Part shown: one piece after another, positions 42,835 to 54,249 of the stretch | Layout: the number at the start of each line of letters is the position of its first letter | Position numbering within the stretch: the stretch's first letter is position 1 | Origin: Serpula lacrymans var. lacrymans S7.9 | Lineage: Eukaryota; Basidiomycota; Agaricomycetes; Boletales; Serpulaceae | DNA: 64,000 nt | Assembly: GCF_000218685.1 (NCBI RefSeq) | Contig: NW_006763290.1 | Span: 758,723-822,722, forward strand | Direction: 5' to 3' | Position numbers and translations under genes: made by a program | The notes under the pieces: generated by a model | Database searches by the model: none | Seen by the model: the letters and a program-made list of their open reading frames with translations, nothing else | Told to the model about the DNA's origin: nothing

Positions 42835-45535
42835 TTGGGTGCCTTCACTCCACGAAACAATGAAGTAAACCACAACAAAGTGGCCCCTGTTCTGGGGTGT
42901 TGCACAAGCAATAATGGAAAGAAAGGGGTGGCTCCCCAGTTTGTAAATAGATTTCTAAATTTATCTGAAATATGTACTTGTATGAAGCATTGTGACTGTG
43001 ATATTTATGATACTACTGCTGCACCAGCGTCTCCCTTGGAGTGTGGCCCCGGCGAGACAAACAATAGGGTGCTTGATTCTGGTAAAAATAAAATAGAAAA
43101 ACATGTAACTTTCAATACCTCTTCCTCTTCATTGAAGCCACCATTTCCCGAAATCCCAAGGTGTGTGTTGATGCGCACGTATATATTCCAAAAAGAGATT
43201 TGTTTAGATGTTGGTGTGGAAAACCTTGCCTGGGGCATAGTACACCCAACCAGCACACTGCTTGATTCAGGCGCTAACAGAATCTTCATAGATCAGGTCT
43301 GGGCGGAACAAATTGGACTTCCCCTTGTAAAATTAGATGTATCTATTCCCGTCTATAATGTTGACGGTACACTTAACGTAGGTGGCTGTATCACACACAA
43401 ATGTTCCTTTGTTGTTGAATACCAAGGACACAGGGAACGAGTCACTGCCAAAGCTACCCAACTAGGGAAGATTAATTTAATCTTGGGCTGGCCCTGGCTA
43501 TTCAAACACAATCCTGAGATCGACTGGCAGACAGGGGTTGTCACATTGTCACATTGCCCTCAGGAGTGTGTGGACTTGGGTAAACCGAATCGCGTCCGTC
43601 ACAATGAGTGCCTTGAAAAAATTAATGCTGCTCACGTTTATGAACTCAGATCTCTAGAAAAGATTGACAATGACAATGACGAGGTAAAACGCGAGGAAGA
43701 GATTAAGAGGCTGGTACCTCCAGAGTACCATGACTTCTGGAAAGTCTTTTCAAAACACAAATCAGAGCACTTCCCAGAGGCTAAGCCTTGGGACCATGCA
43801 ATAGATTTGAAGGACACCTTCAAACCGAGAAAAGGGCACATGATTCCCCTCTCTGCTCCAGAAAAAAATGAGGTCTCAAGTTTCATAGATGAACAGCTTA
43901 GGAAGGGTTACATCAGACCTTCCAAAAGCCCCACGACGCCCCTGGTGTTCTTCATCCCTAAAAAGGATGGTAAGAAGCGCATGATTATGGATTATCATTA
44001 CGTGAATGAGCACACAGTTAAAAATGTGTATCTGCTGCCTTTGATCAGTCAGCTAGTAGACAAATTGGCTGGCGCCAAAATCTTGATAAAGATGGATCTC
44101 AGATGGGGGTACAATAATGTACGGATCAAAGAAGAAGATGCTTGGAAGGCCGCGTTCACGTGCCGCCAAGGATCCTTTGAACCCCTTGTTATGTTCTTTG
44201 GGTTGACCAACTCACCGGTAACCTTCCAGAGCATGATGAATGATATCTTTGCGGATATGGAAGACTGCGTTGTCATTTACATTGACAATTTGTTGATATT
44301 TACGAAGTCGGACGATGAGGCTGAGCATGACAGGATCGTGCAAGAAGTCCTTTGATGCTTACAGGAACGGGACCTATTCGTCAAACCCGAAAAATGAAAT
44401 TTTAAGGTGAAGGAAGTAGACTTCCTCGGTATGATCATAGGCCAGAACAGAATCAGGATGGATCCTGAGAAATTTAAAGCTATATTGGACTGGCCAGAAC
44501 CTACTTGTGTCAAAGGAGTTAGGGCCTTCCTTGGCTTAGGAAATATCTACTGAAGGTTTATCAAAAACTTCACAAAAATCACGAGACTGTTGAACGATCT
44601 CACTAAAAAAGACATTGTTTGGCACTGGGGCGCCAAAGAACAAGAAGCTTTTGATAAGCTTAAACAGGCATTCACGACAGTGCCCATATTAGCATTTCCA
44701 GAATTAGACAAAGAGTTCCGTTTGGAAACTGACTCTTCTGATTTTGCTACTGGGGCTGTCCTATCAATTAAATGCCCTGACAATCTTTGGAGGCCTTGTG
44801 CCTATTTATCGCATAGTTTGTCGCCTACAGAGCACAACTATCAAATATACAACAAGGAGATGCTGGCCATCATTAGAGCTCTAGAGCACTGGTGGCACTA
44901 CTTAGAAGGTGCTAGGCACCAATTTGAAATTTGGACCAATCATAAAAATCTCGAATATTTTATGACGGCCCGAGACTTGAACCAAAGACAGGCTCGCTAC
45001 GCGGTGTACTTGTCAAGGTTTAATTATAAATTAATTCATAAGCCTGGAAGCTCTATGGGGAAAGCGGACACTTTGTCCAGAAGAGAGGATCATGCCAACG
45101 GCATCGAAGATGACAACAAAGGTGTTACTCTGATAGACCAATCAAGAGTTGCCAATGTTAGAACTGGGCAGGATTCTGATCTTCTGGAAGTCTTCAAGAA
45201 AGACATCTCCTCAGAAGAAAAGGCGCACCTTGACGGCAATGAAAACTATTTATGGGAAGACAGGCTCTTTCATTTTAAAAACAAAATCTATGTGCCTGAG
45301 TCCGCAAGGATCAAGGCAATAGATAGACATCATGAAACTCCAGTGGCTGGGCACCCTGGGTGGCAACAAACAATGGAGTTGATCTCCAGAAACTACATGT
45401 GGCCTGGCATGGTCAAAGACATACAGGAATACATAAAATCCTGTCTGAGATGTGCTATGGCTAAGAATTCTCATCAACTGCCGGCCGGTAAACTTATGCC
45501 AAATCCGATACCAGCTGGTCCCTGGCAGGATATAT
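42835..45535 (+). pseudogene. Ty3/gypsy pol: protease, RT, RNase H, partial integrase
   Basis: One frame with three TGA stops (44353, 44395, 44551). The protease has LLDSGANRIFIDQVWAEQ. The RT has KKDGKKRMIMDYHYVNEHT, KMDLRWGYNNVRIKEEDAWK, FFGLTNSPVTFQSMMND and VVIYIDNLLIFTKSDDE, where the usual YIDD is YIDN (catalytic Asp lost, G-to-A). RNase H has FRLETDSSDFATGAVLS and NYQIYNKEMLAIIRALEHWW. The integrase zinc finger reads HHETPVAGHPGWQQTMELIS and SCLRCAMAK, and the frame ends at AGPWQDI, before the integrase catalytic core. Two of the stops fit CGA to TGA. It is a chromovirus-like or Tf-like fungal gypsy element, dead. Confidence 0.92.
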
Positions 45536-45909
45536 GGCGCACACAGAAACACACTATAAGGAAGATGATGGGGGAGTGGTTACCCCTTAGGCTGCAGAGA
45601 GTTTGTTGGTTAACAACAGGAGGACTCGCTGAGGAGTCTCCTTGATCTATTGGGGTATATATACTACTACAGGGTTATTTGTACATGTGTACTATACAGT
45701 TGATAGAGACAGTGGCTGATGATGTCATGGGGCCTAGCCCGCATGGCCAGCTCCACTGTGTGAGAGAGTTGTGTCCAAAATAAGAAGAAAGGCAATGCGG
45801 CACGAGAAAGGGGAAGTGCCGCGTGGCACCATGTGTGAAAGCTATAGTACAAGGTTTAAAGCGGAGAATAAAAGTAAAGGGAAAGTCTGAAAATTGTGTT
45901 ATCGTAACA
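45536..45909 (-). mobile_element. inverted partial gypsy G1 LTR
   Basis: The reverse complement of the 5' LTR, complete at its TGTTACGATAACAC end (45909) but missing about 35 bp at the other. It is joined directly to the integrase sequence at a TGGC shared by both partners. An element of normal structure would have a direct 3' LTR. After 45909 the Helitron helicase resumes, but about 145 bp of it is missing relative to copy 1. Confidence 0.85.
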
Positions 45910-46370
45910 CAGGCATTGTTTGGCGGAAGTCCCCTCTAAAGACCATTATAATGCCTCCAAATAGAAGTTGATTATCCAAAATGTCTCGCAATGTACGATC
46001 TAATACTTTAATCCCATGACAGTGTTGCATTGGCACTTCATCCCAGACAATAACTCTGGTATGTCTCAATACCTCATGGAGGTCAGAGTTTTTTGGAATC
46101 CTGCATGTGGATGTTTCATGTACAGGAATAGGGATTCAATCTCAGAGGATGCTACACATAGAGCAACATTATGATTATCTCTTGCTCAAGCAGCAGCGGC
46201 AATTGTATTACAGAGATATGTTTTTCCCTTACCCTTACCTTCAGCACTGTGAATAAAGCAAGTTATTCCCCAATTATGATAGATTGACTGTATGATGGTA
46301 TCAAAAGCACTCTGTTGCTCTTGACTGAGCTACTCCATACTATCTTTAGAGTAATAATAATACAGTAAAG
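45910..46370 (-). pseudogene. Helitron A helicase N-terminal part (copy 2)
   Basis: Frames on the minus strand read QEQQSAFDTIIQSIYHNWG-like sequence, TCFIHSAEGKGKGKTYLCNT (a Walker A variant with an extra Gly-Lys), and then the motif region equal to 34850-35050 of copy 1. The start is fused to the 5' leader by deletion of all upstream coding sequence. Stops (for example a TGA after AAAA) are present. Confidence 0.7.
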
Positions 46371-46581
46371 TGATCAAATTTTATTTAGTCAGAAGTCAGT
46401 GAGCTGTCTGTCCTTATAAACGTGAGAATTTCAAATGTGGCTGCAATTTTCACTGCGTTCACTACTACTGTACTGCTGCTCCTGTGTTGCCACAAAAACC
46501 ACGCGAGCGAAACTAAGTGAAATAACCGACGCGACGTGGCTCGCACGCGGCATTTGGGACCACCGTCCCCTTCGTTATAGA

Positions 46582-46963
46582 TTGTTCTCGTACGGACTCT
46601 AAGTTAGTAAACCTCTGCGAGAGGTAGCGACCATTTACCCTTTCCGGATTAGCGGTGTAGTTCGGTAAAGCTTACATAACAGGGCATATTTGTTATTTGC
46701 GGATATTTGCCTGTGATACTATGCGAGCAAGGTAACCAAATAGTAGACAAACAAAACATTGTGAGATTCACAACGTAGTGCGTACCTACCACTGGGTCTG
46801 AAGGTTCCGCAATTGCAGCCTCCGTTAGTTGAGTCCTGGTTTGTTATTCGCGTGCAAGTTGGCACCCACATTGTTATACGGAATAACATTTAAATCATCC
46901 AGGTCAAGGCTTCAGTGTCTTCAGCGCGGCTCGTCTATACTGTGTCTCATCTCAAGTCCAGTG
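46582..46963 (+). promoter_or_regulatory. upstream region of the PPZ gene
   Basis: 382 bp between the Helitron 5' end and the phosphatase ATG. No clear TATA box. Pyrimidine-rich and CpG-containing, as is common for basidiomycete promoters. The transcription start is not determinable. Confidence 0.35.
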
Positions 46964-48570
46964 ATGGGCCAACAACAGTCCAAAAAGTCGAGGAAAGGTG
47001 CAAAAGAGAAAGAAAAAGAATCTCTCCTCGTTTCCCCATCCATTGATGTCCACGATGAATTCAACAATAATGATCAGGCAAGCACATCTCGTGCTGTAGG
47101 TTCAATCACTCAGGAAGTTGTCGACGTAGACGAAAACTCCCGTAGTAATGTTTTTCCTGTGACCAGCGCCCACATACCAGGATGGAGCGCCATGTCATCC
47201 GGTGCACAATCGCCTTGTGATAGTGTCACATCTCCGATTAATATTTCACCAGCATCCCCATCTTCAGCATCTAACTTGGCTCTCGTCAGTGCGGGCACCA
47301 GACCCTCACCTTCCCCTCTTGATATTCCCGTTACTTGTACCATACTGTCCAATCCTGCTTCGTCTTCTTTAACACCTGGTTCTGGGTTATTCTCTACGCC
47401 AGGATCCTCTACTAGTTTTCCCTTGGGAGAATCGATATCTGGCAATGGTGGGAAGGATAGGGTCAGACAAATCGATGTCGACGACATTATTCAGCGCTTA
47501 CTAGATGTGGGCTACTCTGGTAAAGTTAACAAGTCGCTGTGTGTCAAGAATACAGAAATAGCAGCTATATGTCAAGCAGCACGGGAAGTTTTCCTGAATC
47601 AGCCAACTCTCATTGAATTGTCACCTCCCGTGAAGATTGTCGGGGATGTGCACGGTCAATATTCTGATCTTATCCGCCTATTCGAGATGTGCGGATTTCC
47701 TCCCACCGCCAATTATCTTTTCCTCGGTGATTATGTCGATAGAGGCAAGCAGAGTTTAGAGACGATCATGCTACTCCTGTGCTACAAGATCAAGTATCCC
47801 GAGAATTTTTTTCTTTTACGAGGGAATCACGAGTGTGCGAATGTTACCAGAGGTCAGTGGGATCCCTGACTCCTTTCTGGATCACAGCTAAATATTACTC
47901 CAGTGTATGGTTTCTATGACGAATGTAAACGGCGTTGTAACATCAAGACTTGGAAGACTTTCATTGATGTATTCAATTGCCTACCAATCGCAGCGATTGT
48001 TGCTTCAAAGATATTCTGTGTGCATGGAGGACTATCGCCGTCACTTCATTCTATGGATGATATCAAACGCATACAAAGGCCTACGGATGTTCCCGATTAC
48101 GGCCTTTTAAACGACCTATTGTGGTCGGATCCTTCTGATACGGCAATGGACTGGGAGGATAACGAACGCGGTGTCAGCTATTGCTTTGGAAAAGCCATTA
48201 TTAATGACTTTTTACTTCGATATGACATGGATTTGATATGTCGTGCCCACATGGTAGTTGAAGACGGGTACGAGTTCTGGAACGATCGTACGTTGGTAAC
48301 AGTTTTTAGTGCTCCGAATTACTGTGGAGGTTAGTCCCCCCCTATCTTCCATTTTATTTTCATTTGTTCAACTTTCGTTGCGAAGAATTTGACAATTATG
48401 GTGCTTGCATGAGGTATTTACATCTGCCGTCGCGCATGCTTTAGCTCACTATTTACGGTTTCATGTCGTTTAGCGTATCTGAAGACCTCTTGTGTGCGTT
48501 TGAGCTTCTCAAGCCGTTGGATGGTCCTGCGTTGCGCAAAGAAATGACAAGAGCAAAACGGAAGAGGTAA
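46964..48570 (+). CDS. PPZ1: PPZ-type serine/threonine protein phosphatase
   Basis: Exons 46964-47852, 47904-48329, 48386-48413 and 48474-48570, all with GT...AG introns and conserved phase. The start [12 protein letters not shown] is a consensus N-myristoylation site (Gly2), as in yeast Ppz1/Ppz2. A Ser/Thr/Pro-rich low-complexity region of about 165 residues follows, then a PP1-like catalytic domain: [19 protein letters not shown] (GDxHG), [15 protein letters not shown] (GDxVDRG), [15 protein letters not shown] (RGNHE), FCVHGGLSP and [11 protein letters not shown]. It ends [20 protein letters not shown]. In yeast these enzymes regulate K+/Na+ homeostasis and cell integrity and are inhibited by Hal3. 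An upstream in-frame ATG at 46829 exists, but the MGQQQS start is preferred. No disabling change is visible. Confidence 0.93.
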
Positions 48571-49673
48571 AATTCAATCTTCCGCTTTCCGTGTTGTTTG
48601 CTGAGAATCATCTAGTTTGATAGCATCAGCTACAGTTTAAAGCTTTGTTTACCTTGGCGTTGAGAATCTCGAGAGCAGCTGTTTCTTACTGCTCTCAAAG
48701 TCGACATCCCTTTGTTTTGAGCAATTACAGACTAAACACATCCAACTGTTATATTTTATTTAATCATTTACGTGGATTGTCTTTCATCAAAAAGAAAAAC
48801 AGATATGCATTCTCCTACCTTATATTTTATCATTCTCTCAATTGCTTCTTTTCATTTCTGCCTTCGGTAGTCTCGAGCCCTTTTGCACACAATTATAGTC
48901 ATCTGTTTGGTATACAAAGGGCAGCACACAAACACAGAAGCTGAAACCCGGCTTTCAATCGACAAATGGTTGAAGAATGGCAATGATTGATAGCAATGAT
49001 TGAATAGCATTACTTGCTAAGGAGTGTTATTCACCTGCGTAAGAAATATGGTGATTTTAGTGGATATTGTTTTTTGGTGTCGCTTTCTGTCCAGACGCAC
49101 TTTGGTGCCTTCTTTTTCTTCTGTGAAGTGGTTGTGGTTGTATCTGTATATTGAGGCCAGACATCCTTAGGGAACACAGAGGGTATTGTTGAGTGACCTT
49201 AGAGTGTCTTGTGGAGGTTCTTTGCACCATCAATGCAGCTGTTTTGCACAATGACTAGTAGCTATCTTTACTCCCATCTCCTTGAGGCATGTGCCCTTCA
49301 CCCCATGCACATTCGGCACCGGTCGGGAATGAAATTCCGCACACGGTGCATCAAAAATCATAGCCATGGTTTTGGTAAATTTGTTCCTGTACATGCTCTA
49401 AATGTTAAGGAGTACAAAATGTCACATTTCTAAGTCTGCTAGGTCAGATGTATTATGACAGTCATACAAAAGAGGTTTAGTTCATTCTCACTGTGACCCT
49501 GGGATCAACATGAGTACAGTAATTAATAAAATTGTTCATTGGTTTTAGGATTGTACTACCCAACAAAATGCCACAAAAGTACACAATGTCACTCCTTAAT
49601 GTCTATATTAACTATGGCTTCTTTCTAAAAAGCCCCAAATAATTGCATATCCTCTTACATTTACTACTGATAA
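48571..49673. other. stretch without a supportable gene
   Basis: Region 3' of the phosphatase. Only short unrelated frames are present (for example 48645-48944, Phe/Leu/Ser-rich, no homologue recognised). It probably holds the 3' UTR and repeat-poor DNA. Confidence 0.5.
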
Positions 49674-49963
49674 GATAGGCCTCATCCACAATCAATGCTA
49701 TCACATAATGTGACTTGGCCTGTGACAGTCAGCAATGAGGCAGATCATCAACTTAAATTCTTGGTCTGCCACAAAAAATCTATCTCTCCTTACACAACAC
49801 CATCTTTAAAGATTCTGCTTGCAGCTATCTACTTATATCTATTGCATTCAGCCTTCCTTGCAAACTAAAGCTATAAATAACTCAATTCAAACAAGAAGAT
49901 AGCATTCTCTGAAGTGTAAACTTTTGTCAAATGATGGTGTTGATTGTGGATGAGGCCTATCTT
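49674..49963. repeat. 290-bp sequence with 24-bp terminal inverted repeats
   Basis: 49674-49697 (AAGATAGGCCTCATCCACAA and 4 more bases) is the exact reverse complement of 49940-49963. No coding content. No clear target duplication. It has a MITE-like structure of unknown superfamily. Confidence 0.6.
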
Positions 49964-51099
49964 GTATAGGTTAAGTTGCTCTTCACATGTTTGTGCATTG
50001 TAGTCTGGTTGTGTAACATACCTGTATACTACATGGAACATCCTAGTATCACAAACACACCATCAATAACCCCAAAGGTATCACGGCACCCTATCTAGGA
50101 CACAAATGTCTGTCAGCTCCTCCCAAGCACATGACACGCCTAGAACCTGGAACTCAAAGAGTGCTTGGGACTCTAGTCCCCAACCCACCCAACCAGACAT
50201 CATTACTAAAGACAAAACATTTATAAACACCATCTCTGCAACAGCTTCTCTAGAGAAATGAGACCTACTAGTGACCGACAAGCCCATTACACCATGTGCA
50301 CTCAGTGCCACACTAGGTCATGTAGCACAGACCCCCCCCTACAACCTGCAACAGCCATCAGAGCTGTCACACTAATGCTCACCAATGTCAATGACATGCA
50401 AACATCGGAAGCCATGGCAGATGTCTTCCTGGCCAGGGTTCTGCCAGCAGCCACACCAGTGGCCCTCCAAGAATTTGCCCTGAGTATTGAGCGCATCTAA
50501 TATTGACTTCAAATTTCTCTCTCTTTCCCACAGCGTGCTTTGAAACATGGCATTAGGCAAAACCTTAAATCTCTATGAACCTAACTAAGTGACCCTTGTC
50601 ACTCTCCAAAAATATGGAGATTAGTGACAGTCTCAATTGCTAATGGGCAAACTTTGTGTTGGTAAGATGCTAGTTCTTCGGACATGCTATCTGCAGTGCC
50701 ATCTCAGAACATGAGAACTCACAGGAGATATCTTTTGTTGGTAGGATGCTAGTTCTTTGGATACACTTTTTGCAGTACCATCTCAGAACTAGTTCTCCCT
50801 CAAAAAAAAAACAGCAGCAACAGTGTAACAAAGCTATGGATGATCCTTATACAACATAGAAATAGTATATGTATACTTTAAACACATAGGTTAATGCACA
50901 TAATTTGAATTATGAAATATCTAAATGGCCAAAAAAATCCTCCAGTGCAGTTAGCTGCTCATTTTCATGATCTTCATTTCCCCCTTCTCCTTCATTATCC
51001 ATTGCATCATTCATATCACACATCTCTGGTGGAACAGTGTTTTTTGAACGGCCAAGATGTACACCTGTGGAATGGCTGCCAGAGTAACCTGGAAGTGCC
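49964..51099. other. stretch without a supportable gene
   Basis: Short frames only. It contains the direct repeat at 50657-50789 and several poly-A tracts. Confidence 0.45.
50657..50789 (+). repeat. 54-bp direct repeat, two units, period 79
   Basis: 50657-50710 and 50736-50789 share TGTTGGTARGATGCTAGTTC and GCCATCTCAGAAC-type ends, at about 80% identity by eye. Origin unknown. Confidence 0.6.
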
Positions 51100-51133
51100 T
51101 CAATCTGCTGAAGTCAATAGAGATGGCCAGTAT

Positions 51134-52660
51134 TCATATAATCTTGAGCATCATCACAGATTTAGTTTGGAGTCTCACAATTTCAATGTTGCAGTGAAGG
51201 ATCATCTCCTCTTCTGCCTGTGTCATCTCAAAGTACTGACATACAGCTTGACAGTTTTGTGGAATAGCCCATATCTTTTCTTGTACCTTGCCAGTAACAC
51301 CACAATGTAGATCAAACTCTGTAACACAGCAAGCATAACCAAATTTTGTCACACCCACAATTAATGAAAAAGCTTGCAAGTAGTTAACATATTTGATTAT
51401 ATTTTGGACCTACAAGATTTTGTGAGAATGATGTATTTTGGTTGACATATTTCCATGTATACTATGTTTTGTGTGGAAAAATAGAAATATGAGGAGATGA
51501 TGGGTCTCGCGCAAAATCTTGTAGGTCCAAAATACAATCAAATATTTTAACTACTATCAGGCTTTCTCATCAATTTTGGGTGTGACAAAAGTCAGCTATG
51601 CTTGCTGTGTAATGAAAGAAGAATACTCCACAATTTGATCCCATGTTATTGGGGACTTCGGAGGATCAAGCTCAGTGGCATACTTGTTGTAGCATCCTAT
51701 GGCATTTTGAACTTGCACAGCTGCTATGTATAGCAGCTGTGTGAGTTTTCAGAGCCTTGGCAAACTGTGTTTGTAGTTTGTAGCCTGTAGATATCAACAC
51801 CAGCTGGAATTTTGTGACATGTGTCAAAATGTTTACCCAAGCCACTCATTTGTAACTTTGTAAGTTCTAATAGCCGCATGACCACTAACTGCTCAACATC
51901 ATTAACAGCTTTATAAAAGTGGTGATGGACAAGGCAAGATTGTGCCTTTTGACGCCCAGGATGTGCCACAATCCATCTTTCCTCAACTCTGAGTCTAGCC
52001 TCAAAGGCCTGAACAACATCCAACTTGAGCTCAGGCTTCTTTTGCGCATTTGTACAATTACATTGTATTTTTGCCACTTTTTTCCGTGTAAATCCATCTA
52101 TTAAGATGCGGAGATTGAGGCAGTTAAATTCAGATAATGCTGCCTGCCACAAGATTCTAAACAAATGAACAATACACTGTGAAAAATACAACAAACACCA
52201 TACTCAGCTTCATCCAATTCATTCAAAGCTTTGACATACTCCATCTCAGCACTATCTTCATTCTTTTTACTACTAAGTTGCTGAAGATACTGGTGTTTGT
52301 CAGCTAAATCTGCTTCAAAGTTGTCGCTGGTCAATTGTGAGTGACAGAGAAATTCTGTGTTGATACTGATAATATTGAAGGCCTGGACATAATTGTGATA
52401 TATGGATGTACCTGTCAGAGGACTCTGTCACTTGTGAAATCACCAAAACAAAAAGAAAAACTTACTCAACAATGCATACTTATCGAACTTGAAGTACATA
52501 TCAAGCATTTGTGAACTGGGATACATGCAAAAAAATATAAAGCTTTTGTTCTAGCAGGGTATTGTAGTCAGGGTCTAAGCGATGAAACCAATCTTTACAT
52601 ACCAAAAACATCAATTACTTCAATAGAAAAATGGTCTTCGCCTGGTCTACTACTGATGGG
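51134..52660 (-). pseudogene. KDZ-family transposase, C-terminal part
   Basis: Minus-strand pieces read DCLMPLPISSRPGEDHFSIE (52650), DLADKHQYLQQLSSKKNEDS (52300), an intron, WQAALSEFNCLNLRILIDGF, FEARLRVEERWIVAHPGRQK, NDVEQLVVMRLLELTKLQMS (51870), AIGCYNKYATELDPPKSPIT and WDQIVEYSSFI (51640). After the MITE comes TEFDLHCGVTGKVQEKIWAI and QAVCQYFEMTQAEEEMILHC. These are the C-terminal blocks of Kyakuja-Dileera-Zisupton transposases, abundant in Agaricomycetes. Frame shifts near 51760 and missing N-terminal catalytic parts make it a relic. The N-terminus may continue at 52799-53584. Confidence 0.7.
51325..51609. mobile_element. PIF/Harbinger-type (Tourist-like) MITE
   Basis: 285 bp with inverted arms of about 100 bp; both ends read CACAGCAAGCATA inward, then TTTTGTCACACCC. 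Flanked by TAA on both sides (51322-51324 and 51610-51612), the TWA duplication of PIF/Harbinger elements. Removing the element plus one TAA restores the KDZ reading EYSSFI-TEFDLHCG. Confidence 0.9.
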
Positions 52661-52798
52661 AAGCGGCATTAAACAGTCTTGTTGATGCTGTAAATATGTG
52701 TTGGTAAGTGAATCATATTGTTCTGTTTAATCTTGCACAAGTTGCGCAATACAGGTACCATGATCTCTGTTATCAAGATAAGATTTAGAGTTAAAAAG

Positions 52799-53584
52799 TT
52801 AGTGAAACAATGCATTGAATACAAGAACAGAACTACTTTTTGGCATTAAGGGCCTCGTAAAGCTCTGTATATGCCTCAAACTCCCCGCCAGCGTGGCTAA
52901 GGGAGAGGGCTTCTTCACCAACAGGTGGCACCACAAAAGGCATGTTGATTGAATGTGAGGATTAATCTGTGTCTTCATGAATGTTTTGGGCCATACTTGC
53001 GAGACATTCCACTCTAAGGTATTTATCCTGCTGGTGCAAGTCCGATCCTGTGTAATAGGAGAGATTAACTGAGAACAACAAGAAAAAAAAGACTTACACT
53101 TGATAAATGATGCACACTCTGCCACCACATCCTCAGCCCATTGTTTGAGGCTACTGAGATGAAGTGTTTCCCTTGATTGACCCACTGAAACCTGCACTAA
53201 CTGTGAAGTCCCCAAAACGGTGTACCTTGCTTGACGTCCTATGGTGTGAGGGTGCTGGGATGGATGTTGAGAGCAACCAACGCGCATGTATGCAGCTGCA
53301 ATGGACATGTTAGGTGTAATGTGACAAACATCACAAGTCAAACTTAAGGGTGCACAAACCATCAATGAAGTATGAGACTCATGTTTTGGTCTTTCTTGAT
53401 GTACAATTTGGCAGCATGGTATGTTAGTATTTAAATAAATTGCCTGAAAACGGTGAAGAATTGAGTTATATAGTGTGCTCATTGTCCGAGACGACAACAA
53501 CAGACACTGACCTAATATGGATGGATGATGTGGCCCGTTCTGCCTCAGCACAGAGCATATGGCGCTACCATGTGCTGTGTGCAA
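52799..53584 (-). pseudogene. possible N-terminal KDZ transposase remnant
   Basis: A frame of 261 codons with YNSILHRFQAIYLNTNIPCC, CDVCHITPNMSIAAAYMRVG and ETLHLSSLKQWAEDVVAECA. I see a weak resemblance to the N-terminal Cys-containing region of KDZ proteins, and it lies directly upstream of the KDZ C-terminus on the same strand. Catalytic motifs are not visible. It could also be a chance frame. Confidence 0.35.
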
Positions 53585-53684
53585 TGCCGGTGCTCAGAAA
53601 TAGGGCTTTAAGGCTTTATTATGCGGCGCTATCTGGTGCAAGGTGCCACTATAATAAGCCCAGAGTGTGGGAGTAATAGGTGAG

Positions 53685-53772
53685 AGTCCAATACTTTCTA
53701 TTCTCTAGTTACTTACATTGGAGTCTAGTTTCCGGTTCCTGATTGCTCTCAGCAAGTGGCTAGACACTTCCC
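53685..53772 (+). repeat. fragment of a copia C1-like LTR
   Basis: GAGTCCAATACTTTCTATTC, CTAGTTACTTACATTGGAG and CTCTCAGCAAGTGGCTAGAC match the downstream half of the LTRs at 8874 and 15525, with gaps. A divergent, truncated LTR. Confidence 0.65.
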
Positions 53773-54249
53773 TTAAGCTTTGTTCTTAATACTAAGTTGA
53801 ACTTTTTATATGTCACATAATCAAGTGTATCAAGTGCTGTTGTAATATTTCACCACAATACTTAATTCTGATGTTATGTGAGATTGATTAGCAAAAAAAC
53901 TGTCCCAATGAGTATAGTGGATTAATGTGTGAATATTGACTGATATAATTACCTAAGCAATGTATATATCATTAGAAAGCTCTCAATCAGGGCTTTCTAA
54001 TAATATGTGGGTTTAAGGGTCTAGCATCAACAGTGTATGGGTTATTCACTCAACAATCAAAATATTGCTAATATTGAGATAGTTTTATTGCTCAGTGTAA
54101 CTCCCATATCTTGTTGTATATATTGCCTATGTAACCATGTCCATTTGAAGCACTTGAACCAGATGCTGAGCTGAGCAAAGAAAAACTCTGGACATATTGC
54201 TTAGATGTTATTGTGTCAGTTTTACTCATTATAATCATTTACTTATTGC

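Larger units (their letters stand above)
39841..46581 (-). mobile_element. Helitron A, copy 2, internally deleted and interrupted
   Basis: On the minus strand the 5' end TCTATAACGAAGGGGACGG is at 46581, preceded by A. About 190 bp later the sequence jumps into the helicase (46340-45910). It is then broken by the gypsy block 41033-45909, resumes at 41032 (helicase C-terminus to about 40260), and ends near 39841. A hairpin GTGGC-AGA-GCCAC (39854-39866 read on minus) is followed by GGG and CTGG (39850-39847), which fits the Helitron 3' CTRR rule; six bases (ACCTCG) then separate it from copy 1. Confidence 0.78.

Noticed and set aside
47110..47487. 125-codon minus-strand frame in PPZ exon 1
   Set aside because: A shadow of the Ser/Pro-rich N-terminal region.
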